A stretch of DNA of 64,000 bases from JBPOFM01 sp051252455. GTDB lineage: Bacteria > Bacteroidota > Bacteroidia > Flavobacteriales > Flavobacteriaceae. The stretch lies in the NCBI GenBank assembly GCA_051252455.1, contig JBPOFM010000005.1, positions 236,780-300,779 of the forward strand, written 5' to 3'. Shown here piece by piece: positions 1 to 6,624 of the stretch. Each line of letters opens with the position of its first letter. Positions within the stretch are counted from its first letter, which is position 1. The translations under genes were made by a program, and so were the position numbers. Under the pieces are notes generated by a model. It was given only the letters and a program-made list of their open reading frames with translations, was not told the origin of the DNA and did no database searches.

Positions 1-44
1 AAATTAAATGTGTTTTGTTAGGGTTATTCTATATAAACGGATGG

Positions 45-177
45 AAACGTTTGGTGTATGATTAGTTGCGTGTGCAGCAACTAATTTAGTAAATAAATAC
101 TTGCCAGAGAAAATTCCGAAGAAATTTTCAGGATAAGCACTAGCCATAGCAATTAATTATACACCGTGTTGTGGCTA
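45..177 (-). repeat. Cassette-boundary element A (attC-like)
   Basis: An imperfectly palindromic ~133-bp element lies directly after the stop codon of the cyclase gene (minus-strand reading). Its outer boxes are TATACACCGTGTTGTGGC at 158-175 and AACGTTTGGTGTATG near 46-60, which pair roughly through GTGTAT/ATACAC. A central hairpin (GAAAATT..AATTTTC type) sits at about 109-129. It shares layout and boxes with elements B, C, D, G, H, I and J. The function as a recombination site is inferred. Confidence 0.7.
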
Positions 178-178
178 G

Positions 179-940
179 TTATTCTGGATTTAATTTCACC
201 GCATTGTATTGCCAAACCTTATATTTATTTCCAGAGGATGAATAATTCCAAGTCCAATCTGTTGGGGTCTTTTCTTTAAAATAATTTATTCGCCAATCAT
301 AGGCATATCTTTTAATCAAATCACCAACCCAAATTTCGTTAGTTGCTGACATATTTTGGATTTTACTTGCAATATTTGCAGTAGGTCCAACAACAGTTAA
401 AAAATTTCTTTTATGCTTACTAGTTCCAGATGGTAATCCAATGCGAGTTATTAGTATGTTCCCAATATCAATACCGATTCTAGCATCTACTTTTTGGATA
501 TTAACTCTCTCAAGATGGGGATTTATCATATGATTAAGGCAATAAAATATAACTGTAGAGGCGCTCAAAGCTTGATTTGAGGCTTTAATATCATCATCTT
601 CAGTGCCGATAATTGCCATAATTCCGTCTCCAGTATTTTTTTCAATATATCCACCATGGTCATATATTATTTTCATAACCATTGGTATAACACAATTAAG
701 AAGATATAGTGTTTCTTTCAGTTTATTATCGTCTGATGAACTTGTCCTATTTGTAAAGCCTCTAATATCAAAAAATAAAACAGCAGCACTCATTTTGCGT
801 CCAGAACCAATATTTATTTCATCTAAAGCTGGCGTTTTACGTCCGCTTGTTATTGATTCGACTCTATCTTCTAGGTCTTCAGTTAATGAGTTAAATTGAT
901 TATTTAATTCTAGCCAATATTTCAAATTCCAATTAGGCAT
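179..940 (-). CDS. pycC: Pycsar cyclase PycC (class III pyrimidine nucleotide cyclase)
   Basis: This 253-aa class III nucleotidyl cyclase is the signal-producing half of a Pycsar antiphage system. In that family phage infection triggers synthesis of cCMP or cUMP, which activates a membrane effector. The cyclase domain runs from about residue 48 to 215. The first metal-binding Asp is D58 in FFDIRGFT and the second is D105 in NTGDGIMA. The usual Asn/Arg transition-state pair (N-x3-R) appears as N189 and K193 in TANIASK, a conservative change. There is no transmembrane or receptor domain, unlike housekeeping adenylate cyclases. The start overlaps the end of the effector gene by 8 bp, so the two are translated as one operon. 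cCMP versus cUMP specificity cannot be read from sequence by eye. Confidence 0.86.
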   Translation of the reverse strand: MPNWNLKYWLELNNQFNSLTEDLEDRVESITSGRKTPALDEINIGSGRKMSAAVLFFDIRGFTNRTSSSDDNKLKETLYLLNCVIPMVMKIIYDHGGYIEKNTGDGIMAIIGTEDDDIKASNQALSASTVIFYCLNHMINPHLERVNIQKVDARIGIDIGNILITRIGLPSGTSKHKRNFLTVVGPTANIASKIQNMSATNEIWVGDLIKRYAYDWRINYFKEKTPTDWTWNYSSSGNKYKVWQYNAVKLNPE

Positions 941-1409
941 CTATAAGTATATAAAGAATGGTTAAGAAGACGAGAGCTATTATAAAAGATGAAATCGCTA
1001 ATCTAATATAGAAATGTTTTCTGTGCAGTAAGTTGCTTAAATTATAGTTTTGAGATGCGTATTTTTCTTCAATATCTTTTTTTTCTAATTTTTCTATTTC
1101 TGCAAAGTATTCATCTTTGTTTTTAAAATTTCTGACGTTTTCCCAAAAAATCAAACCTTTTTTTTCTTTAGGGCTTCTCGGGTAGACAGCTATTAAAGAA
1201 AATAGACAAGAAAATATAAGAGAAAAAGAAGTAAGGTAAAAGAAAATCTCTTCAATGCAGGTTGTCTTATTGAGACCAATTATAAAATCAAATAATAAAA
1301 AAGAAATAGCGATAACTGCTGCTGCTTTTGCATCAGCAATACCTACATAATGATTGTAATAATCATTTACATTTTTACTAAATCCAAAATAGTCTTTCTC
1401 TTTACTCAT
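933..1409 (-). CDS. pycTM: Pycsar membrane effector PycTM
   Basis: This 158-aa membrane protein is the effector of the Pycsar system. PycTM proteins bind the cyclic pyrimidine nucleotide and disrupt the inner membrane, stopping phage growth. The family signature ADAKAAAVI (residues 25-33) opens the first membrane segment (about 29-46). The second segment is about 54-76 and the third about 134-157. Between them lies a charged cytoplasmic loop with the conserved pattern YASQNYNLSNLLHRK (117-131), typical of DUF5706/PycTM proteins. It precedes and overlaps the cyclase gene, so effector-first order applies here. The unit is bounded by a 10-bp inverted repeat (168-177 and 1423-1432), suggesting that it moves as a cassette. 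Confidence 0.84.
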   Translation of the reverse strand: MSKEKDYFGFSKNVNDYYNHYVGIADAKAAAVIAISFLLFDFIIGLNKTTCIEEIFFYLTSFSLIFSCLFSLIAVYPRSPKEKKGLIFWENVRNFKNKDEYFAEIEKLEKKDIEEKYASQNYNLSNLLHRKHFYIRLAISSFIIALVFLTILYILIDA

Positions 1410-1422
1410 AGATTTTCATAAT

Positions 1423-1558
1423 TAGCCACAACGTTGATGTATAAGGAAAGTTGCGTGTTTGTGTGCGAGGATTTTCCGAAGGAAAATCAGAAGCCAGCAA
1501 ACGAGCAAATAATAATGGTTCAGCTAAAACTAGCAATTTTTTTTATACTTTATTAGCC
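1423..1558 (-). repeat. Cassette-boundary element B (attC-like)
   Basis: A second copy of the ~135-bp element lies between the Pycsar unit and the next gene pair. It opens (plus strand) with TAGCCACAACGTTGATGTAT at 1423-1442, holds a perfect hairpin GATTTTCC..GGAAAATC around 1470-1488, and ends with TATACTTTATTAGCC at 1544-1558, 10 bp from the stop codon of the next minus-strand gene. The closing box is more diverged than in element A. Confidence 0.7.
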
Positions 1559-1568
1559 ATTTGTTTTA

Positions 1569-1955
1569 TCATTTTTGAATTTCAAATCTCGATTCTATTA
1601 ATTCCATTTGATTAATTATTTCAGTTGGTTTTGCACTTTCCTGTTTATGTTTATCATTCGCAAAATAAACAGATAAAAATCCACCAATCAAAGTCACTCC
1701 AAATATTGCCCAGGTCAAATATTTTGAAGAATCGGTTTTAAATTCTGTTGCTAAAATTGTGATTAGACAAGAAGCACTTGCTCCTAAAAGTAAAAATCCG
1801 AAAGCGTGAAAATTATTAACATCAATTTTTATCTCACAAATTTTGTTTTTAATAAATTCCCATTCTTTTACACCTATTGGGTATGCTTTTCCTTTTTGAT
1901 GAGGAATTATTTCGAATTCTTGCGAAACGTTGAATTTGTTTTGATTATCACTCAT
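1569..1955 (-). CDS. Two-TM membrane protein, unknown family
   Basis: I do not recognise this 128-aa protein. It has a polar N-terminal half, then two hydrophobic segments at about residues 56-75 (FGFLLLGASASCLITIL) and 83-101 (YLTWAIFGVTLIGGFLSVYF), and a charged C-terminal tail. The start at 1955 (MSDNQNKF) is preferred over the longer frame to 1994 because it overlaps the stop of the upstream zinc-ribbon gene by only 8 bp, as in a coupled operon. The pair forms its own cassette-like unit between element B and a partial boundary near 2268, next to Pycsar. A defence role is possible, but only from location. Confidence 0.65.
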   Translation of the reverse strand: MSDNQNKFNVSQEFEIIPHQKGKAYPIGVKEWEFIKNKICEIKIDVNNFHAFGFLLLGASASCLITILATEFKTDSSKYLTWAIFGVTLIGGFLSVYFANDKHKQESAKPTEIINQMELIESRFEIQK

Positions 1956-2247
1956 TTTCCGTTTCTTTTTTCGATTCAACATTTGGCCTTTCAATAGCTC
2001 CAGCCATCAAGGCATTTACCATTACTGAATTTCCGCAATTATTGCAACTTACTGGAATTATAGGATAGATTGGACCATTTCCAAGTACTAGATTTCCACC
2101 ATGAAATTCTCTTAATTCGTACACGTTGTCAGAAACATTCCAACCATTTGAACCGCACATTGGACAAGGTCGGCTTCCCCATTTTAGGTTTAAATGTTTA
2201 ATGATGTTTTCAATATTAACATCTTTTTCTTTCTTTTTTTCTTCCAT
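1948..2247 (-). CDS. Small zinc-ribbon protein
   Basis: This 99-aa soluble protein contains a two-knuckle zinc ribbon: CPMC at about residues 29-32 and CNNC at about 69-72. They are separated by a ~36-residue segment rich in aromatic and glycine residues (NGWNV..REFHGG). Four Cys in CxxC..CxxC spacing should bind one zinc. N- and C-terminal tails are highly charged. The ATG at 2247 (MEEKKKEKD) is chosen over an upstream TTG at 2262. It is translationally coupled to the following two-TM membrane protein. The name of the family is not clear to me; nucleic acid or protein binding is inferred from the fold only. Confidence 0.68.
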   Translation of the reverse strand: MEEKKKEKDVNIENIIKHLNLKWGSRPCPMCGSNGWNVSDNVYELREFHGGNLVLGNGPIYPIIPVSCNNCGNSVMVNALMAGAIERPNVESKKETENE

Positions 2248-2984
2248 ATTATTTTTTTTCAACTTGTTGCCAACTCGTTATCTCCACAAATCTATACGTT
2301 TAACCCTTAATTTTTCGGAATTTCGACACCTTTTACTAGTGATTTGAATTTCTATTTAAATTTTTTCAATCTTTATATATTAATTCAAATGACAATATAA
2401 TGCCATTAAAAATTTATGCCACGCGGAAAACCGCACACACTAAAAACTGTTTGCTTTATACTTAGGGAGAGGTGCAAACATCGTTTATTTTCTTTAATTG
2501 GCTGTAAGAATTTAGATTATAACCGTTGAAGGAGCGTTTTAATCTGTCGAAATGCATTTTTAGGGATTTATTGGGTGCTAAATCTTATTTTTTTGCCAAT
2601 AAACAGACCTATTCGCAAGAAAAATCAAAATATTTTAAAAATTATTTTTTATGGATTTCTCAATGTTGGCGCGGGGTTTAAGGGGTTTACAACTTTTTCT
2701 AACTAAAACTTTTTTGCATTTAATCGAATTTATTTGCTTTATATCGGATTATTTACGTATTTAGCATCGTCAAGTGATCTCTCACAGCTTGGTGATCAAC
2801 AGTCTTAAAGACCTCACACGACACTTCGAAGTCTTATTTACAAATTTTATCTTTTTACCGTAAACAAATCCGGACCTGCAACTATTTTGCTTGTCCTTAA
2901 CTAAACCCCTATGCCTTGCCCTAAATATGTGGCCTTGGTGGAGCTGGCATGGGAACCAAATGAAACCAATTGGCCCCAAAAATT
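2248..2984. other. Gene-free stretch with small hairpins
   Basis: I see no convincing gene here. Near 2268-2290 is TTGTTGCCAACTCGTT, which may be a remnant of a cassette boundary. A perfect stem-loop GCGG-AAAA-CCGC lies at 2423-2434. A looser inverted repeat TGTTTGC (2448-2454)/GCAAACA (2474-2480) follows. Base composition shifts from AT-rich to more mixed towards 2780, the leader of the next gene. Confidence 0.5.
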
Positions 2985-3917
2985 ATGCATACATACAGAA
3001 AAAACGGCTATAAGAAGTCGATGAACGGAGCTGCGACTCCAAAAACTGAAAAACCCAACCTCTTGGATGCATCTCTTAAGGATTTGCCTTGGGATGATAT
3101 GACGGATACGTCATGGGATGACTTGGAGGGTGACCCTTCGAATGGTAAGGCTGCCCCAACGATTGAATCTGAGGTGGAGAAACGAAAGCAGGCTCGGTAT
3201 GAAGAGACTGGCTTTGCCATTAATTTGAAACATTTTTTTGATGTGAAACAGGCGGCGATAGGTCTTGGTACTGCCTATGTGTCCCCTAACCCACTGTTTG
3301 CCCTTGAGCATCTGGAGGTGGTGTACACGGCTGCTAGTGAAGCGATTCTAAAGGTGGTGAGCAAATTGACGCTGTACCAACAGGCTATTGATTTGCAAAC
3401 GGCGGCATTTGCTGGTCTAAAGAAGGCTTCCACTCGTGCGAAGGCTATCTTTAGTATTTGTGGTGTGCCGCCGGAAGTTGTGATACGTATTGACAATATC
3501 AATGCGTTGATACAGGGTGTGCGGATCATTAAAATAAAGGCGAGTGACCTGAATGAGGATAACGTGAGTGCGAGCCATCAATCTCGTGCACAGCAAATAG
3601 TGCATGTGGATTCTCTGATTGAGCTATTATCTCTCTACCCAGAGTATGTGGCGCCTGCGGACCTTACGGTGGCTGCGTTTACGGCGAGACGTAATGCGAT
3701 GGATACGACGTTAAAGAATGTGATGGACCATGACACTACTCTTAAACTGACGCGGATGGAACGGAATGAGATTATGGAGACGCCTGGTACTGGTCTTGTG
3801 GATATTGCGTATGGTGTGAAGAATGTGTTTAAGGGTATTTTTGGTGCCCGAAGCCCACAGTATCGACTGGTGAGTGGGATTAAGTTTACCCGGATGAAGG
3901 GGTATGAGAAGTTGTGA
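2985..3917 (+). CDS. Hypothetical protein, 310 aa
   Basis: I do not recognise a family. The protein is soluble with no signal peptide or membrane span. The N-terminal ~60 residues are basic then acidic (LPWDDMTDTSWDDLEGD), probably disordered. The central part (about 85-250) is predicted helical by its heptad-like hydrophobic pattern (ASEAILKVVSKLTLYQQAIDL). The C-terminal ~50 residues are basic with FKGIFGARSPQYRLVSG. ATG 2985 is preferred over TTG 2970. The coding strand is unusually rich in G and T compared with neighbours. The stop codon lies inside the first unit of a 12-unit heptanucleotide repeat, and a strong terminator follows. It stands alone, convergent with a tiny membrane gene. 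Confidence 0.75.
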   Translation: MHTYRKNGYKKSMNGAATPKTEKPNLLDASLKDLPWDDMTDTSWDDLEGDPSNGKAAPTIESEVEKRKQARYEETGFAINLKHFFDVKQAAIGLGTAYVSPNPLFALEHLEVVYTAASEAILKVVSKLTLYQQAIDLQTAAFAGLKKASTRAKAIFSICGVPPEVVIRIDNINALIQGVRIIKIKASDLNEDNVSASHQSRAQQIVHVDSLIELLSLYPEYVAPADLTVAAFTARRNAMDTTLKNVMDHDTTLKLTRMERNEIMETPGTGLVDIAYGVKNVFKGIFGARSPQYRLVSGIKFTRMKGYEKL

Positions 3918-3997
3918 GGTGTGTGGTGTGAGGTGTGTGGTGTGTGGTGTGTGGTGTGTGGTGTTAGGTGTTAGGTGTGAGGTGTGAGGTGTGAGGT
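3914..3997 (+). repeat. Perfect 12-unit heptanucleotide tandem repeat
   Basis: Exactly twelve 7-bp units, with no indel, follow in phase: GTGAGGT, GTGTGGT and GTTAGGT variants of the pattern GTNNGGT. The stop codon TGA (3915-3917) of the 310-aa gene is inside the first unit, so unit-number change would not alter the protein. The array ends exactly where the terminator's A-run begins. Confidence 0.95.
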
Positions 3998-4034
3998 AAA
4001 AAACCATGAATTCTTGGAGAGTTCATGGTTTTTT
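3998..4034. terminator. Bidirectional rho-independent terminator
   Basis: A 13-bp perfect stem AAAAAACCATGAA (3998-4010)/TTCATGGTTTTTT (4022-4034) closes an 11-base loop. It ends the 310-aa gene on the plus strand and, by its A-run, the 51-aa gene on the minus strand. Confidence 0.9.
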
Positions 4035-4060
4035 GTTTTTTGTTTTATGTTATGTGGTGT

Positions 4061-4216
4061 TTAACTGCTTCTTCCTTTGAAGGTGAAATACAGTATTGGG
4101 AGGATGATGATCGCTGCGGCTATGATGAGCGATGTGATGAGTACAAATTTGAATACGTAGAATAAGACTACGAAGAAAATGACTGCGACGACGATACTTA
4201 TTATAATTCCTTTCAT
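4061..4216 (-). CDS. Small membrane protein, 51 aa
   Basis: A short complete frame from ATG 4216 to TAA 4061 encodes 51 residues that are almost entirely hydrophobic: MKGIIISIVVAVIFF, then a second stretch ITSLIIAAAIIILPILYF, ending in the polar tail TFKGRSS. It would form one or two membrane helices. It sits between convergent genes, just upstream (minus strand) of the shared terminator at 3998-4034, which supports its being a transcribed unit. No family is recognised; similar tiny hydrophobic proteins are common in flavobacteria. Confidence 0.6.
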   Translation of the reverse strand: MKGIIISIVVAVIFFVVLFYVFKFVLITSLIIAAAIIILPILYFTFKGRSS

Positions 4217-4336
4217 GTGATTATTGGCTATGGTTTTATTTTATAAAGATAGCCATTGTTTTTGGGCGCTTATAACTGATATCTGTATTTAGTTGACTCG
4301 AATACGAGCGCTATTGGCTTTTGGCTTTGATTTATG

Positions 4337-5071
4337 TTAGACTAAAGCGCCATTGGCACCAATTACTTGTCCTGAAATCCATTTGGAATCATCACTTGCT
4401 AAAAACAAAACGACTCTGGCGATATCAATAGGTTCTGCTAATCTGTTGAAGGCATTCATAGCGCTCATCTTGTCGATGGTTTCCTGTGATTTTCCATCTA
4501 GGAATAATTCGGTTGCGGTTGCACCTGGCGCAATGGCATTGACTGAAATACCTCTCCCTATTTCTTTAGAAAATACTTTGGTTATCTGCTCTACTGCGGC
4601 TTTTGTGGCCGAATATAAAGAGTACTTGGGAAACATTAATTTGGCCGTACTTGATGAAAAGTTGATGATAATGCCATTGTCTGCCAGTTTACTATCCGCT
4701 TCTTGCAGGGTGTTGAAAACACCTCTCACATTTACATTGAAAAGGTCAGTGAACTCTTCTTGTGTATGATCCTTTAACAATTTGTTGTACATGATACCTG
4801 CGTTGTTTATCAGGACATCCACTTTACCATACGCTTCTATTGTTTTATCAAATAGTTGGGTCACTTGCTCTTTTTGACTGACATCGGCCTTAATTACCAT
4901 GGCTGTACCTCCATCATTGGTGATTTGCGCTACGGTTTCGTTGGCCTCCTCTTCACTATTTGAATGATTGACAATGACTGTTGCGCCGTTTTTGGCTAGA
5001 AGTATGGCCACTTCTTTTCCTATTCCTTTAGAAGATCCTGTGACGATGATGACTTTATTTTTAACCTTCAT
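4337..5071 (-). CDS. SDR-family NAD(P)-dependent oxidoreductase
   Basis: This 244-aa classical short-chain dehydrogenase has the nucleotide-binding motif GSSKGIGKEVA at residues 12-22, the structural motif NNAG at about 88-91, the catalytic Ser in FSSSTAK and the YxxxK pair in YSATKAAVEQ near 153-157. Family members reduce or oxidise carbonyl/alcohol groups; it resembles 3-oxoacyl-reductase (FabG)-like proteins, but substrate cannot be told. It is the last gene of a minus-strand run with a dehalogenase-like protein and a CMD-family protein, 39 bp after the dehalogenase gene. A TetR-type operator at 6590-6605 lies upstream of the run, so it is probably part of a stress- or xenobiotic-induced operon. 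Confidence 0.85.
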   Translation of the reverse strand: MKVKNKVIIVTGSSKGIGKEVAILLAKNGATVIVNHSNSEEEANETVAQITNDGGTAMVIKADVSQKEQVTQLFDKTIEAYGKVDVLINNAGIMYNKLLKDHTQEEFTDLFNVNVRGVFNTLQEADSKLADNGIIINFSSSTAKLMFPKYSLYSATKAAVEQITKVFSKEIGRGISVNAIAPGATATELFLDGKSQETIDKMSAMNAFNRLAEPIDIARVVLFLASDDSKWISGQVIGANGALV

Positions 5072-5110
5072 GTTGTTTCGATTTTAGATATTAATAGATA
5101 AGGTGTGTGA

Positions 5111-5908
5111 CTATTTCAGTGAGATCAATTGCGTCGCTATGCGTTCTAAATTGGTTTCATTGATTTCCGGTGTAGGTGCAAGCGGAAATAATTGAGCCCC
5201 AGGTCTGCTGATGAAAGCGCCTCTCCAACCAGCCCAAAGTGCGCCAGCAATATCCCATCCATGAGCTGCTACTAGCATGGCTTCGTTTGGTTTAATGCCC
5301 ATTTTTCTTGCTGCCCAATCGTAGGTTTCTCTGGAAGGTTTGAATTTGCCAACATCCTCTACACTTAATCGTGCATCGAAATACTGGGTTAAGTCGGCAC
5401 TTTCAAATTGTTTTTTTACCCCTTCGTTAGACGAATTGGTGAACGATACTAATTTATAACCGTTTTCCTTGAGTTTTGCCAACGCCGATTTCACTTCGGG
5501 ATGCGCAGGTAAACCACGGAGTGCATTAACGATAACGTCCCGAGCTTTGGTTTCGGAAATTTCTATATTGTTATTTGCCGCCACCATTTGGAGTGCCGCG
5601 GCGCCGATATGTCCGAAATGTTCGTATTGGCCACTTGCAGTTGTCACCAAGGAATATTGAAGCATCGTCGTGAACCATAGGGCGAGTAGATCTTCCCTCC
5701 CATTTAATTCTTTACCCACTTGTTTTTTCATTTGAGTTAAATCTAGTAACGTTTCATTCACGTCAAAGAATAACACTTTTGGTCTTTTGGATTCTTCTAT
5801 CATCATTTTGTCTTCGTTTGTATTACTGTACATGGTGTTGGGTAGTATCATACCTGATGCTCCTAAAATGCCCATGCTTTTTATAAAATTTCTTCTTGAA
5901 CTACTCAT
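5111..5908 (-). CDS. Tat-exported haloacid dehalogenase type II-like protein
   Basis: This 265-aa HAD-superfamily protein resembles L-2-haloacid dehalogenases. After a Tat signal (SSRRNFIKSMG with a hydrophobic stretch to about residue 24), the nucleophile Asp appears in LFFDVNETLLD (about 46-56). Motif II is SFTNSS, the Lys motif is KFKPSRETY, and the acidic motif is AAHGWDIAGALWAG. The middle subgroup segment in true L-DEX reads SSNAWD; here it is AAHGWD, so the Ser and Asn involved in substrate handling are replaced. Twin-arginine export of such an enzyme is unusual. It lies between the CMD-like and SDR genes in a TetR-regulated cluster. Dehalogenase activity is not assured. Confidence 0.82.
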   Translation of the reverse strand: MSSSRRNFIKSMGILGASGMILPNTMYSNTNEDKMMIEESKRPKVLFFDVNETLLDLTQMKKQVGKELNGREDLLALWFTTMLQYSLVTTASGQYEHFGHIGAAALQMVAANNNIEISETKARDVIVNALRGLPAHPEVKSALAKLKENGYKLVSFTNSSNEGVKKQFESADLTQYFDARLSVEDVGKFKPSRETYDWAARKMGIKPNEAMLVAAHGWDIAGALWAGWRGAFISRPGAQLFPLAPTPEINETNLERIATQLISLK

Positions 5909-5965
5909 AATTGTTGGTTTTAAATAGATAAGCCCAACGCGACGGTTGCGCTTATCATGTTATTT

Positions 5966-6526
5966 TTAAACAGTCTCAGATTTTTCCCAAGCAAATTTTT
6001 GGAATGGAGCGTCAACAGGCGTGTTTGCAATATGATTAGTATAATTGCTGATTACCTTTTGCGACAATCCTAAAATAATCTCCAAGACTTGTTGTTCTTC
6101 ATAACCCGCTTCGTAGAATGTATTTAAATCATCTTGAGAGACTTGACCACGATTACGGACGATTTTCAACGTGAAGTCGTGTAGTACTTGTAATTTATCA
6201 GTTGGCAACTCTGTTGTATTTCTTAAGGCCTCTGTAATGGCTGTGTCCACTTTCATCATATTGGCAATGCCTGTATGCGCTGGCACACAATAATGACATT
6301 CGTGCTCGACGTTGATGGTTTGCCAAACGACAGTTAATTCTTCTTTACTGAAGGAAGACTGGGTGAAAAGTTTATGTAAGGTTTGGTATGCTTCCAATAA
6401 TTCTGGCGAACCTGCTAAAACGCCGTGTAACCCAGGAACCATTCCGTTGGCTTTTAACGATTGTTCCAATAATGGTTTGCTGTTTTCTGGAGCAGTTTCA
6501 ATGCTGTGAATTTTTAATGTTGTCAT
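5966..6526 (-). CDS. Carboxymuconolactone decarboxylase-family (AhpD-like) protein
   Basis: This 186-aa all-helical protein belongs to the CMD/AhpD superfamily. The redox signature is ECHYCVPAHTG at about residues 75-85, with two Cys in CxxC-type spacing followed by His, as in AhpD-like peroxidase partners rather than true decarboxylases. It probably acts in reduction of peroxides or reactive electrophiles. It is the first gene of the cluster with the dehalogenase-like and SDR genes. A palindromic operator (6590-6605) lies 64 bp upstream and matches one in front of the tetR gene, so repression by that regulator is likely. Confidence 0.86.
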   Translation of the reverse strand: MTTLKIHSIETAPENSKPLLEQSLKANGMVPGLHGVLAGSPELLEAYQTLHKLFTQSSFSKEELTVVWQTINVEHECHYCVPAHTGIANMMKVDTAITEALRNTTELPTDKLQVLHDFTLKIVRNRGQVSQDDLNTFYEAGYEEQQVLEIILGLSQKVISNYTNHIANTPVDAPFQKFAWEKSETV

Positions 6527-6589
6527 AATTTTATTGTTTAATGTTTATTAAAATTTGAATTTGTTGATGTGTTTTCGTGAACTGTATAC

Positions 6590-6605
6590 CTAAACAATCG
6601 TTTAG
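6590..6605. promoter_or_regulatory. TetR-type operator 1
   Basis: The 16-bp palindrome CTAAAC-AATC-GTTTAG lies between the CMD-like operon and the tetR gene. It has the same architecture and spacer as operator 2 (CTAACC-AATC-GGTTAG) in front of tetR. A repressor bound here would block the CMD/dehalogenase/SDR transcript. Confidence 0.85.
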
Positions 6606-6624
6606 TTACAGGTTAAAAAAATAG

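Noticed and set aside
2782..2979. 65-aa minus-strand frame
   Set aside because: No domain, no conserved features, overlaps the leader of the 310-aa gene; not supported.
3914..3997. Possible CRISPR array
   Set aside because: Units are 7 bp with no spacers; it is a simple tandem repeat.
3711..4007. 98-aa minus-strand frame rich in His/Thr/Pro (HTPHTTHLTPHTS)
   Set aside because: It is only the translation of the heptanucleotide repeat in antisense.
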